Shown here in pieces: positions 1-6,527 of a stretch of 8,510 nt of DNA. The notes beneath the pieces are model-generated. The model did no database searches and had not been told where the DNA came from. It saw only the letters and a program-made list of their open reading frames with translations. A program made the translations under genes and the position numbers. The DNA is taken from contig CAMVPZ010000033.1 of NCBI GenBank assembly GCA_947169505.1, positions 1-8,510 on the forward strand. The letters are read 5' to 3'. The first letter of the stretch is position 1, and every line of letters starts with the position of its first letter. Source of the DNA: an uncultured Pseudomonadota bacterium (GTDB taxonomy: Bacteria > Pseudomonadota > Alphaproteobacteria > Rs-D84).

Positions 1-147
1 TATGCCGAAATTTTCCCCGTGAAGTAATGTAAATGGCAAACACATTATGATTTTATTTTTGGTTTTTACGGATTTTAATGATTTTAATAAAGATTCTTTT
101 TCAGCCATCGTGCCGTTCATTTTCCAGTTGCCGATAATAAATTTCAT
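1..147 (-). CDS. tpiA: Triosephosphate isomerase, N-terminal 49 residues (partial)
   Basis: Reading the minus strand from the ATG at 147-145 gives 49 uninterrupted codons to the window edge. The start reads MKFIIGNWKMNGT, the hallmark N-terminus of triosephosphate isomerase: Asn7 and Lys9 match the family's substrate-binding Asn and Lys in the NWKMN motif. Near the edge the segment IIMCLPFTLL fits the second beta strand of the TIM barrel. The family enzyme interconverts dihydroxyacetone phosphate and glyceraldehyde 3-phosphate in cytosolic glycolysis and gluconeogenesis. A Shine-Dalgarno AAGGAAG (158-152) lies four bases upstream and supports this start. The rest of the gene (usually about 250 residues in total) lies outside the window. 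It is divergent from the PpiD-like gene, an order I recall from alphaproteobacteria. Identification is secure despite the short fragment. Confidence 0.93.
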   Translation of the reverse strand, partial: MKFIIGNWKMNGTMAEKESLLKSLKSVKTKNKIIMCLPFTLLHGENFGI

Positions 148-210
148 TTTTCTTCCTTTTTTATTGATTTTTTGTTGTCTTTTTTATATGGTATCGCAAA
201 AGGTGAAAAA
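148..210. promoter_or_regulatory. Divergent intergenic region between tpiA and ppiD-like gene
   Basis: This 63-base T-rich gap holds the start signals of two divergent genes. The ribosome sites are clear: AAGGAAG for tpiA (158-152, minus) and AGGTGA for the foldase (201-206, plus). Promoters are less certain. On plus, TTGATT (164-169) and TATGGT (187-192) are 17 bases apart but each is imperfect, and the implied leader would be very short. On minus, TATAAA (190-185) is a possible -10 without a convincing -35. I see no operator-like palindrome. Confidence 0.4.
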
Positions 211-1623
211 ATGCTAGAATATTTACGTAATGCTGCTGACAAACCGTTGGCAAAAGTTTTAATGTTTATTTTGATTTTCAGTTTCGTGGGATGGGGGGCT
301 GCCGAATGGATTTTTGGTGGTGAATCTCGTGATACTACGCTGATTAATGTTGGTGGGGAAAACGTTTCTGTTGGGCAATTTAACAATGAACGTTCTCGTC
401 AATTACAGGAAATGAGCAAGGATGAACAACGTGCAATTTATACAGATGCACAAAAATTTTCTGCGTTGAATAATTCTGTGATGTCAAAATTGACAATTAA
501 TCAATTGGCATTGAATCGTGCCAAAGATTTGGGCTTTGTTGTGTCTGATAAACGAATCGCTGATGAAATTAAATCTTATCCGCAATTCCAGGAAAACGGC
601 CAATTTGCCAGTTGGAAATTCGACATGTTTTTACAAGGTGCGGGTATGAATGAACAAGATATCGCAAATTCTTTGCGTGGTGATATTTTGCGTGGTATGG
701 CTTTGGGGGCAACAAATGTTCCATTGCATATTCCACAATTTGCGGTTGATGCGGCATATAACGCACGTTATGCAAAACGTGATGTGAAATATACAACTGT
801 TAATTTTGCAGATTATAAAATAGGGGATGCAACCGAAGAACAATTAAAAACTTATTATGCGCAAAATCCAAAGATTATTCCGGAAAAACGTTCGGTGTCA
901 TATGTGTTTGTTGCGGCTGATATGAATAAACCTGATGTTTATGATGAAAAATTCAAAGTCGCACAACAAATCGAAGATATGATTGTTTCTGGGGACTCTA
1001 TGAAAACGGCGGCAGAAAAACACAATGCAAAATATGTCAGTGTGAAAAATATCGCACGTGATGAAAAACAAAGCGATAAAATTTTAACTGATGATTTGGT
1101 TGCTAAATTGTTTGCGATGGAATCTGGAACGGAAAGCGAATTGTTGGAATTAAAAAATGGCTTTGTGATTTTGCGTGTTGATGATGTACATGCACAACAT
1201 AATGCGGAATTTGATGATGTTAAAAAATCTTTGGTCAATGGTTGGAAAAAGGCAGAACAACGTAAAAAAGCATATGTTGATGCCAATGAAAGATTGGTTG
1301 CTTTGAACAAGGGTGATGTGGTCAAAGATTTAAAGTCTGCAACAATTACCAGAACCGAAGGTGCACCATTGGTTGTTTTGAATGCTGCGTTCGCTGGTCG
1401 TGATGGTGAAAGGGTGATGGTTGAAGATGATAAAGCATTTTATGTCGTCAGTGTCGGTAAAACTACTATGCCAAAAGACGACAAGACGAAAAAAGAATCT
1501 TTGCGTAAAGAATTGGAAAAAATGTCTGTGCGTTTTGTGACGGATGATTATACTCAATTTTTGAAACATGTTTATCCGGTCAAAGTTAATGAAAAAACAT
1601 TTAACAGATTTATCGCAAAATAA
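211..1623 (+). CDS. ppiD: PpiD/SurA-like membrane-anchored periplasmic foldase
   Basis: The protein has 470 residues. I chose the ATG at 211 because AGGTGA (201-206) precedes it and residues 1-13 look like a PpiD N-terminus; the frame stays open to a TTG at 172, but that adds 13 residues with no ribosome site. Residues 14-36 form one membrane segment after a Lys/Arg-containing N-terminus, so the bulk should be periplasmic. Residues about 45-190 resemble the helical SurA_N-type chaperone region (INVGGENVSVGQFNNE). Residues about 225-330 are parvulin-like (PEKRSVSYVFVA at the start, NGFVILRVDDV at the end), followed by a helical tail. PpiD proteins assist newly exported proteins at the Sec translocon. 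This one is shorter than E. coli PpiD (about 620 residues), and the His residues typical of active parvulins are missing, so a pure chaperone role is likely. It lies 17 bases upstream of recO, probably cotranscribed. Family assignment is good; enzymatic activity is doubtful. Confidence 0.82.
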   Translation: MLEYLRNAADKPLAKVLMFILIFSFVGWGAAEWIFGGESRDTTLINVGGENVSVGQFNNERSRQLQEMSKDEQRAIYTDAQKFSALNNSVMSKLTINQLALNRAKDLGFVVSDKRIADEIKSYPQFQENGQFASWKFDMFLQGAGMNEQDIANSLRGDILRGMALGATNVPLHIPQFAVDAAYNARYAKRDVKYTTVNFADYKIGDATEEQLKTYYAQNPKIIPEKRSVSYVFVAADMNKPDVYDEKFKVAQQIEDMIVSGDSMKTAAEKHNAKYVSVKNIARDEKQSDKILTDDLVAKLFAMESGTESELLELKNGFVILRVDDVHAQHNAEFDDVKKSLVNGWKKAEQRKKAYVDANERLVALNKGDVVKDLKSATITRTEGAPLVVLNAAFAGRDGERVMVEDDKAFYVVSVGKTTMPKDDKTKKESLRKELEKMSVRFVTDDYTQFLKHVYPVKVNEKTFNRFIAK

Positions 1624-1640
1624 TCTGATTTCATTAATGT

Positions 1641-2288
1641 ATGCAAATTGAAACCGATGGGATTTTAATAAATATAAAACCTTTTAATGAAAGGGATGCG
1701 GTTGCACGCATTTTTACATGCGATAATGGTGTATTGGTTGGTATGCTGCGTGGCGCAATGGTTGCAAAGAAAAACAAACCATTGATTGGGCAATTTGGAC
1801 ATGTTTCTTGGAATGCCCGGCTTGATTCTCAATTGGGTGTGTTTCATTTTGAATGTGAAAAAAATTTGTCTGCGCCATTGATGATGAATAGCGATTTGTT
1901 GAAAATTATGAATGCGACTTTTTCGTTGATTTATAATTTAATCCCAGAACGTGAATCATATCAACATTTATACGAACGCACGTTGTGTCTGTTAAAAGAA
2001 TTACCATCTTTAAATGCACCATATGATTTATATTTAAATTGGGAAATGGATTTATTAAAAGATATGGGGTATGCGCTGGATTTGACCAAATGTTCTGGTT
2101 GTCAAACAAAAGAAAAATTATGTTATTTATCCCCAAAAACAGGGCGGGCGGTTTGTGCAGATTGTGGCGAACCATATAAAGATAGACTTTATAAATTACC
2201 GATATCTTTGATTATAACAGAAAAATTTATACGTGATGTTTGCAACAATTTGGGTGTAGAATTTCCAGCCTGCAGAAAAATGTTATAA
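1641..2288 (+). CDS. recO: DNA repair protein RecO
   Basis: This 215-residue protein fits RecO throughout. The N-terminal OB-fold begins IETDGILINIKPFNERDA and continues FTCDNGVLVGMLRGA. The helical middle includes NWEMDLLKDMGYALDL, a strong RecO motif. A zinc-finger-like set of Cys pairs follows: C151-x2-C154 and C172-x2-C175, the second within SPKTGRAVCADCG. The C-terminus ending PACRKML matches the usual RecO ending, so the protein looks complete although slightly short (many are 230-250). RecO acts in RecF-pathway recombinational repair, annealing single strands and helping RecA replace SSB with RecR. The ATG at 1641 starts at the expected place in the fold, but the 17-base gap after the foldase gene has no Shine-Dalgarno, so expression may depend on translational coupling. 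The foldase-recO pairing is not one I associate with the textbook rnc-era-recO cluster. Confidence 0.92.
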   Translation: MQIETDGILINIKPFNERDAVARIFTCDNGVLVGMLRGAMVAKKNKPLIGQFGHVSWNARLDSQLGVFHFECEKNLSAPLMMNSDLLKIMNATFSLIYNLIPERESYQHLYERTLCLLKELPSLNAPYDLYLNWEMDLLKDMGYALDLTKCSGCQTKEKLCYLSPKTGRAVCADCGEPYKDRLYKLPISLIITEKFIRDVCNNLGVEFPACRKML

Positions 2289-2302
2289 TCGTGATTTTTT
2301 TG

Positions 2303-2331
2303 TTGCATGGTTAAGTTTTTTTTTCTAATAT
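2303..2331 (+). promoter_or_regulatory. Predicted sigma-70-type promoter for the DsbA-like gene
   Basis: TTGCAT (2303-2308) and TAATAT (2326-2331) are separated by exactly 17 bases within the 74-base gap after recO. Initiation would fall near 2338, leaving a leader of about 25 bases before AAGGAG and the ATG at 2363. The same -35 hexamer and spacing recur upstream of the lipoprotein gene. The -10 box matches only four of six consensus bases, so this is a moderate prediction. Confidence 0.5.
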
Positions 2332-2362
2332 CTGCATGTTCAAGAACAAAAAGGAGAATATT

Positions 2363-3181
2363 ATGATCTGGACAATAATCACTGTACTTATCCTGTTGGC
2401 AGCAATCGCACTGTACATGTTTGGTGGCAAACAAGACGGTAAAAAAGTTGCGGCGGATACTATCGCAAGTAAAGGTATTTCTGTTGTTGCAATCGTTTTG
2501 ATTGCTTTCAGCGTATGCCGTTTGTTCACACCTACATACTTGGTGAAAACAAATCCTGCAATTTTGCAAGAAATGGTTCAAAGCATGCAGGCTCAACAAG
2601 AACAAGAAAAAAATAAAGTCGTTCGTAAATATGTTGCAAAACACATGGACGACATGATTGGTAATGCACCAATCGCAGGTAATGTAGATGCCAAGAATAC
2701 TATTTTCTTGTGGTCTGATTATTCTTGCCCATATTGCCGTCGTGTTCATGCTGAATTGGCACGTGTGATGAAAGAACGTGATGATGTTCGTGTTGTTTTG
2801 AAAAACTTTTCTATCCATGGGGCATTGTCTGATGCACCAGCCAAAGCAGTTATCGCTGCAAAAATCCAAGATAATGCCAAAGCTGCAAAATTGGACGAAT
2901 TGTTGATGGCAAAAGAATATTATTCACAAGATGATATGAAAGATCAATCTAAGTTGGCAGATAAAATCCATGCTAATGTTATGAAATTGGCAAAAGAAGC
3001 AGGCCTTGATACTAAACAATTGGAAAAAGATATGGAAGGCGATGTTGTGAAAGCAGAATTGCAAAATGTTCGTGAATTGGCACAACGTTTTGAAATCAGC
3101 GGAACACCATATTTAATCATTGGTGATACAGCATTCCCAGGATATATTCCATATGCAAAAATCATTGATGCTTTGAAATAA
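2363..3181 (+). CDS. Membrane-anchored DsbA-family thiol-disulfide oxidoreductase
   Basis: The product has 272 residues. I start at ATG 2363, not the in-frame ATG at 2336, because AAGGAG (2351-2356) sits six bases before it and the predicted transcript begins near 2338. Two N-terminal hydrophobic segments (residues 2-20 and 38-55) are joined by a Lys-rich loop (K23, K27, K28, K37). By the positive-inside rule the N-terminus is outside, the loop cytoplasmic and the remainder periplasmic. Residues about 66-95 form a Gln/Lys-rich helix, possibly a coiled coil. The thioredoxin-fold domain starts near 102 (APIAGNVDAKNTIFLWSDY), with redox motif C122-P-Y-C125, an inserted helical domain, and cis-proline P249 in SGTPYLIIG. 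This is the DsbA/Com1-like pattern; such proteins form or rearrange disulfides in exported proteins. CPYC does not settle oxidase versus isomerase. Two TM segments rather than a cleaved signal peptide are unusual. The gene has its own promoter and terminator. Confidence 0.85.
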   Translation: MIWTIITVLILLAAIALYMFGGKQDGKKVAADTIASKGISVVAIVLIAFSVCRLFTPTYLVKTNPAILQEMVQSMQAQQEQEKNKVVRKYVAKHMDDMIGNAPIAGNVDAKNTIFLWSDYSCPYCRRVHAELARVMKERDDVRVVLKNFSIHGALSDAPAKAVIAAKIQDNAKAAKLDELLMAKEYYSQDDMKDQSKLADKIHANVMKLAKEAGLDTKQLEKDMEGDVVKAELQNVRELAQRFEISGTPYLIIGDTAFPGYIPYAKIIDALK

Positions 3182-3200
3182 TTTATTAAAAAATATGAAA

Positions 3201-3227
3201 AAAATCGCCCAAACGGGCGATTTTTTT
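3201..3227 (+). terminator. Rho-independent terminator after the DsbA-like gene
   Basis: A 10-base-pair stem pairs 3201-3210 (AAAATCGCCC) with 3215-3224, closing a four-base AAAC loop at 3211-3214. The T run extends from 3221 to 3227. It begins 19 bases after the stop codon. Further A residues upstream of the stem mean it could also work on the minus strand. The central 14 bases are identical to those of the terminator at 3706-3731. Confidence 0.92.
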
Positions 3228-3228
3228 A

Positions 3229-3257
3229 TTGCATTGATTTTTACAGAATCCTATAAT
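3229..3257 (+). promoter_or_regulatory. Predicted sigma-70-type promoter for the lipoprotein gene
   Basis: TTGCAT (3229-3234), a 17-base spacer and a perfect TATAAT (3252-3257) form the best promoter in the window. It begins one base after the T run of the preceding terminator, so the two genes are insulated although physically close. Initiation near 3264 gives a leader of about 36 bases to the ATG at 3300. It also rules out a translation start at the upstream in-frame ATG at 3195, which lies before the terminator. Confidence 0.72.
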
Positions 3258-3299
3258 CTTTTTGAACAAGAAATTTTTATTCAAATAAAGGAGAAATAC

Positions 3300-3689
3300 A
3301 TGAAAAAAATTTTCGTTTTGGGTTCAATTTTGGCTTTGGCTGCATGTGGTATGGATGCTAAATATCAAGAAACAGGTTTGGTTTGTGAAAATGCCGCTGG
3401 TACACAAACTACATTGGATGTAAAAGCAACAGATACAACAGCTAATGTTGTTGTTAACGGTGAAAAAATTGTTTTGACTGCTGAACCACAACAAGAAGGT
3501 TCAAACATGGTTGTCTATTATGGAACAAATGCTAATAATGAAAAAGTAAAATTGAACATTGTTTCTGAAGAAAATGGTGTTAAATATATGTTGGGTGTTA
3601 ATGCAGATGAAACAACATATGGTTGTGTGAAACCAGTGGTTGAAGAAAAATCTGCAGAAGAAGCAAAAACAGAAGAAGCTGCTAAATAA
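3300..3689 (+). CDS. Small lipoprotein, possible MliC/PliC-like lysozyme inhibitor
   Basis: The product has 129 residues. ATG 3300 follows AAGGAG (3288-3293) by six bases and starts a classic lipoprotein signal: MKK, a hydrophobic core, then the lipobox L13-A14-A15-C16 with Gly at +2. The mature 114-residue chain should be lipid-anchored; without Asp at +2, outer-membrane sorting is expected by the Lol rule. The mature part alternates short beta-like stretches (TLDVKA, ANVVVNGEKIVL, MVVYYG, VKLNIV, VKYMLGV) and has just two further Cys, C29 and C109, near its two ends, suggesting one disulfide. This order (early Cys, a strand-Gly-strand-Leu unit, an aromatic strand, a terminal Cys) recalls membrane-bound inhibitors of C-type lysozyme, but the family's SGxxY signature is not clearly present. 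The tail (from about 114) is Glu/Lys/Ala-rich and probably unstructured. Lipoprotein status is firm; the function is only a suggestion. Confidence 0.85.
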   Translation: MKKIFVLGSILALAACGMDAKYQETGLVCENAAGTQTTLDVKATDTTANVVVNGEKIVLTAEPQQEGSNMVVYYGTNANNEKVKLNIVSEENGVKYMLGVNADETTYGCVKPVVEEKSAEEAKTEEAAK

Positions 3690-3705
3690 TTTTTGAAATT
3701 AAAAC

Positions 3706-3731
3706 AAAAAACGCCCAAACGGGCGTTTTTT
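3706..3731. terminator. Bidirectional terminator between lipoprotein gene and polA
   Basis: An 11-base-pair stem pairs 3706-3716 (AAAAAACGCCC) with 3721-3731 around an AAAC loop (3717-3720). It has A residues on one flank and T residues on the other, so it reads as an intrinsic terminator from either side. It lies 17 bases after the lipoprotein stop and 17 bases beyond the polA stop, placed to end both convergent transcripts. It shares the core CGCCCAAACGGGCG with the terminator at 3201-3227. Confidence 0.92.
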
Positions 3732-3747
3732 ATTATCTAATATTTTT

Positions 3748-6519
3748 TTATTTATCCCAAATCGGGGAAATGATTGCTTCGGCGATTAATGGGACAGATA
3801 ACTTAGCCACATTTTCCATTTCTTGTTTAATTAAATCTGCGAAATGTTGTGCATCGTGTTCGTCACATTCAAATATGATTTCATCATGAACTTGTAAAAT
3901 CATTTTTATTTTATTTGCATTTGAAACGACTATTTTATTATAAACATTTATCATGGCACGACGGACAATGTCTGCTTCGAAACCCTGGATTGGGGCATTA
4001 ATTGCAGCACGGGTTGCATATCCACGCATACGGGGATTGCCGGCTTCTGGTATTTCAATCTTGCGTCCCCATGGGGTATATACGAAATGATTTTTCAACA
4101 CAAAATCTGTTATGTGTTCAATATAGTCTTTGATTTCTGGTAATCCGGCCATATAGGAATCAATAATTTTTTTTGCTTCTTCGCGGGAAATATTTAATTG
4201 GTTTGCCAATCCAAATGCAGATATTCCATAAATGATTGAAAAGTTAATTGTTTTTGCTGCACGTCTTAAATCTTTTGGAACGATGGTAGTTTCCGGAATT
4301 TTAAATATTTTACGTGCAGTTTGTTCGTGAATGTCCAGTCCCGCATTAAAAGTTTCTTTGAACATTTCTACGTTTGCGACTTCGGCCAATAATCTTAATT
4401 GGATTTGTGAATAATCGACAGCAATCAAAGTTTTTCCAGGTTCAGCAACAAAACATTTTCGAATTTCTTCGCCCAATTCGGTTTTAATAGGGATGTTTTG
4501 CAAGTTTGGATTACGACTTGATAAACGGCCGGTATTGGTACTTGTTTGCAGATACGTTGTATGAATACGGCCATCTTTTGCAATCTGGCGGGGCAGGGCA
4601 TCCGCATAAGTTCCCGCCAATTTCGCAACAGAACGCCAATTCAAAATTTTTTCAATTATTGGATGAAATTCCACCAAATCGTTTAATATATTTGCGTCTG
4701 TTGAACCACGTTTGCGATCCGGTAATTTTAATTCTTCATAAAGGACGGTTGCCAACTGTTTAGGACTGCCTACATTAAATTCATGACCGGATAATTCGTA
4801 TATTTCTTTTTGTAATTTTTCCAATTGATTATGGAACACACCTGATAAATGATTCAATCTTTCACGATTAACAGCAACACCATATTTTTCCATTAAAAAC
4901 AAAATTGGACACAAAGGCAAATCACATGTTTCGTATAATTCACGTAATTTTTCTTGGGCATCTAGTTGTGGGCGCATTAAATTGTAAAGTGCCATACAAA
5001 TAACAGAATCTTCGCCAGAATATTGTGTCGCAACATCAATAGGCAAAGTTTCAAAGTGGCGGTCGCAATCTTTAGTTTTTGAATCAAACAAATCTTCGAA
5101 TTTTATATTTGCGTGTCCCAGATATTTTTCAGCCAATTCATCCAAACTGTGTCCATGTTTTGCGCCGTATAAAGCATAAGACAACAACATAGTATCATCG
5201 ATTGGGGATATTTTCATAACATCCCAACCATCATTGTCCAAAATATGTAAATCATATTTAATGTTATGGGCAATTTTGATAATGTTTTTATTTGTGAATA
5301 TCGGCCAAAGTTTTTTATAAACAATGTCGATTGATAATTGGTTGGTCGCCAAAGAATCTTGACCAAATAAATCTGTGGATTTAGTAATATGTCGAATTGG
5401 AATATATGCGCCATGCGTATCGTCATAAGCCAGCGAAATCCCAACAATTTTATCCGTTATTTGATCTAAACCGGTTGTTTCAGTGTCAAAAGCGATAACA
5501 TTTTTAACGTGTGATAAAAATTCGTCTAAATCAGATTCTGTTGATATTGTAATAATATTCATTTCGCCCATTTTTGTGGTTTGGGTTGTTTTTGTTGGAA
5601 TATCAACAACAGGACATACTGATTTTTCATATTCTGTGATATGTGGTGTACATGTTTGTGTATCGTCTGGAAATAGTTTTTCAATTTTTGCAATCAAAGA
5701 TTTACTTTCAATTTTTTCTTGGACAAATTTTAATGCCGCATTTTTATCAAAACAAAAAGGTGTTATTTTTAATCCAGACAAATCTACATCACGTTTTAAT
5801 GTGACCAGTTGTTTTGATATATATGCTTGTTCTTGATTATCTTTCAATAAATTTCGTATTCTTTCGTTTTTTACAGAATCCAGATTTGCGTATAAATTAT
5901 CCAGTGAATTAAATTCGTTTATTAATTCAGCCGCTTTTTTTGGGCCAATACCCGGAACACCAGGAACGTTATCGGTCGAATCCCCCATCAAAGATTGAAC
6001 ATCAATAACCTGGTTTGGTTGGACACTGAATTTTTCCAGAACTTCATTTTCATGAATTTCTTTTTGTTTCATGCCGTCATAAAGGTATATGCAGTTTGAC
6101 ACCAATTGCATTAAATCTTTGTCGCCAGTAATAATACGTGTGCTGGCAACATCTTTGCAATTATTTGTTGCGATTGTTGCGATAACATCATCTGCTTCGA
6201 CCCCCGGAATGCAAAGTACAGGTATTCCCATTTCGTGGATACCAATGCGAATAAGTTCGCTTTGTTGTAATAAATCAGCCGGTGTTTCACGACGATTCAT
6301 TTTATATTGGGGATAAATGTTTTGACGGAAACTTATTCGTGATGCATCAAAAACACAGACAAAAGAATCGTTTGGTTTTGCAGCAGCCAATATTGGTAAA
6401 ACCATATTGAAAAAGCCATACACGGCGCCAATGGGTAAACCGTCAGAACGGGTTAAATTACCATGAACGCCGTAATATGCACGAAAAACTAAAGAATTTC
6501 CATCAATTAACGTTAACAT
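3748..6519 (-). CDS. polA: DNA polymerase I, with 5' nuclease and proofreading domains
   Basis: The full-length enzyme has 923 residues (E. coli has 928). It fills gaps and removes RNA primers in lagging-strand synthesis and repair. Residues 1-about 285 are the 5' nuclease (GVEADDVIATIA, TGDKDLMQLV, then GDSTDNVPGVPGIGPKKA at 179-196). The 3'-5' exonuclease (about 320-515) looks active: Exo I D345/E347 in FDTETTGL, Exo II N419 and D423, Exo III Y500 and D504. The polymerase domain has motif A at D702, motif B R752/K756/Y764, and motif C D879/E880 in QVHDE. Two residues are unusual: motif A reads DYSQIQLR, with Gln707 where E. coli has steric-gate Glu710, and motif B reads NFSIIYG, with Ser761 for the usual Gly. 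The start at 6519 follows TAAGG (6530-6526), six bases away and overlapping the stop of the outer-membrane gene, so the two genes are probably cotranscribed and coupled. The terminator at 3706-3731 ends it. Confidence 0.98.
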   Translation of the reverse strand: MLTLIDGNSLVFRAYYGVHGNLTRSDGLPIGAVYGFFNMVLPILAAAKPNDSFVCVFDASRISFRQNIYPQYKMNRRETPADLLQQSELIRIGIHEMGIPVLCIPGVEADDVIATIATNNCKDVASTRIITGDKDLMQLVSNCIYLYDGMKQKEIHENEVLEKFSVQPNQVIDVQSLMGDSTDNVPGVPGIGPKKAAELINEFNSLDNLYANLDSVKNERIRNLLKDNQEQAYISKQLVTLKRDVDLSGLKITPFCFDKNAALKFVQEKIESKSLIAKIEKLFPDDTQTCTPHITEYEKSVCPVVDIPTKTTQTTKMGEMNIITISTESDLDEFLSHVKNVIAFDTETTGLDQITDKIVGISLAYDDTHGAYIPIRHITKSTDLFGQDSLATNQLSIDIVYKKLWPIFTNKNIIKIAHNIKYDLHILDNDGWDVMKISPIDDTMLLSYALYGAKHGHSLDELAEKYLGHANIKFEDLFDSKTKDCDRHFETLPIDVATQYSGEDSVICMALYNLMRPQLDAQEKLRELYETCDLPLCPILFLMEKYGVAVNRERLNHLSGVFHNQLEKLQKEIYELSGHEFNVGSPKQLATVLYEELKLPDRKRGSTDANILNDLVEFHPIIEKILNWRSVAKLAGTYADALPRQIAKDGRIHTTYLQTSTNTGRLSSRNPNLQNIPIKTELGEEIRKCFVAEPGKTLIAVDYSQIQLRLLAEVANVEMFKETFNAGLDIHEQTARKIFKIPETTIVPKDLRRAAKTINFSIIYGISAFGLANQLNISREEAKKIIDSYMAGLPEIKDYIEHITDFVLKNHFVYTPWGRKIEIPEAGNPRMRGYATRAAINAPIQGFEADIVRRAMINVYNKIVVSNANKIKMILQVHDEIIFECDEHDAQHFADLIKQEMENVAKLSVPLIAEAIISPIWDK

Positions 6520-6527
6520 TTGTAGCC

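Noticed and set aside
172..210. Extended PpiD-like start at TTG 172
   Set aside because: AGGTGA lies just before ATG 211, the extension has no ribosome site, and the family-like membrane-anchor N-terminus begins at 211.
939..1325. 128-codon minus-strand open frame within the PpiD-like gene
   Set aside because: Shadow of the real coding strand, with no ribosome site or recognisable motif.
2283..2300. Possible terminator just after recO (AATCGTGATT followed by T residues)
   Set aside because: The stem is only four base pairs and AT-rich, too weak to call.
2336..2362. Upstream ATG at 2336 for the DsbA-like gene
   Set aside because: It would sit at or before the predicted transcript start, and the AAGGAG site fits ATG 2363.
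2189..2869. 226-codon minus-strand open frame over recO and the DsbA-like gene
   Set aside because: It is antisense to two recognisable genes, has a Cys/His/Asn-heavy composition typical of a shadow frame, and matches nothing I know.
3195..3299. Upstream ATG at 3195 for the lipoprotein
   Set aside because: That start lies before a strong terminator and promoter, and would bury the lipoprotein signal peptide inside the protein.
5483..5836. 117-codon plus-strand open frame inside polA
   Set aside because: Antisense to the well-conserved polymerase gene and without initiation signals; it follows from polA codon usage.
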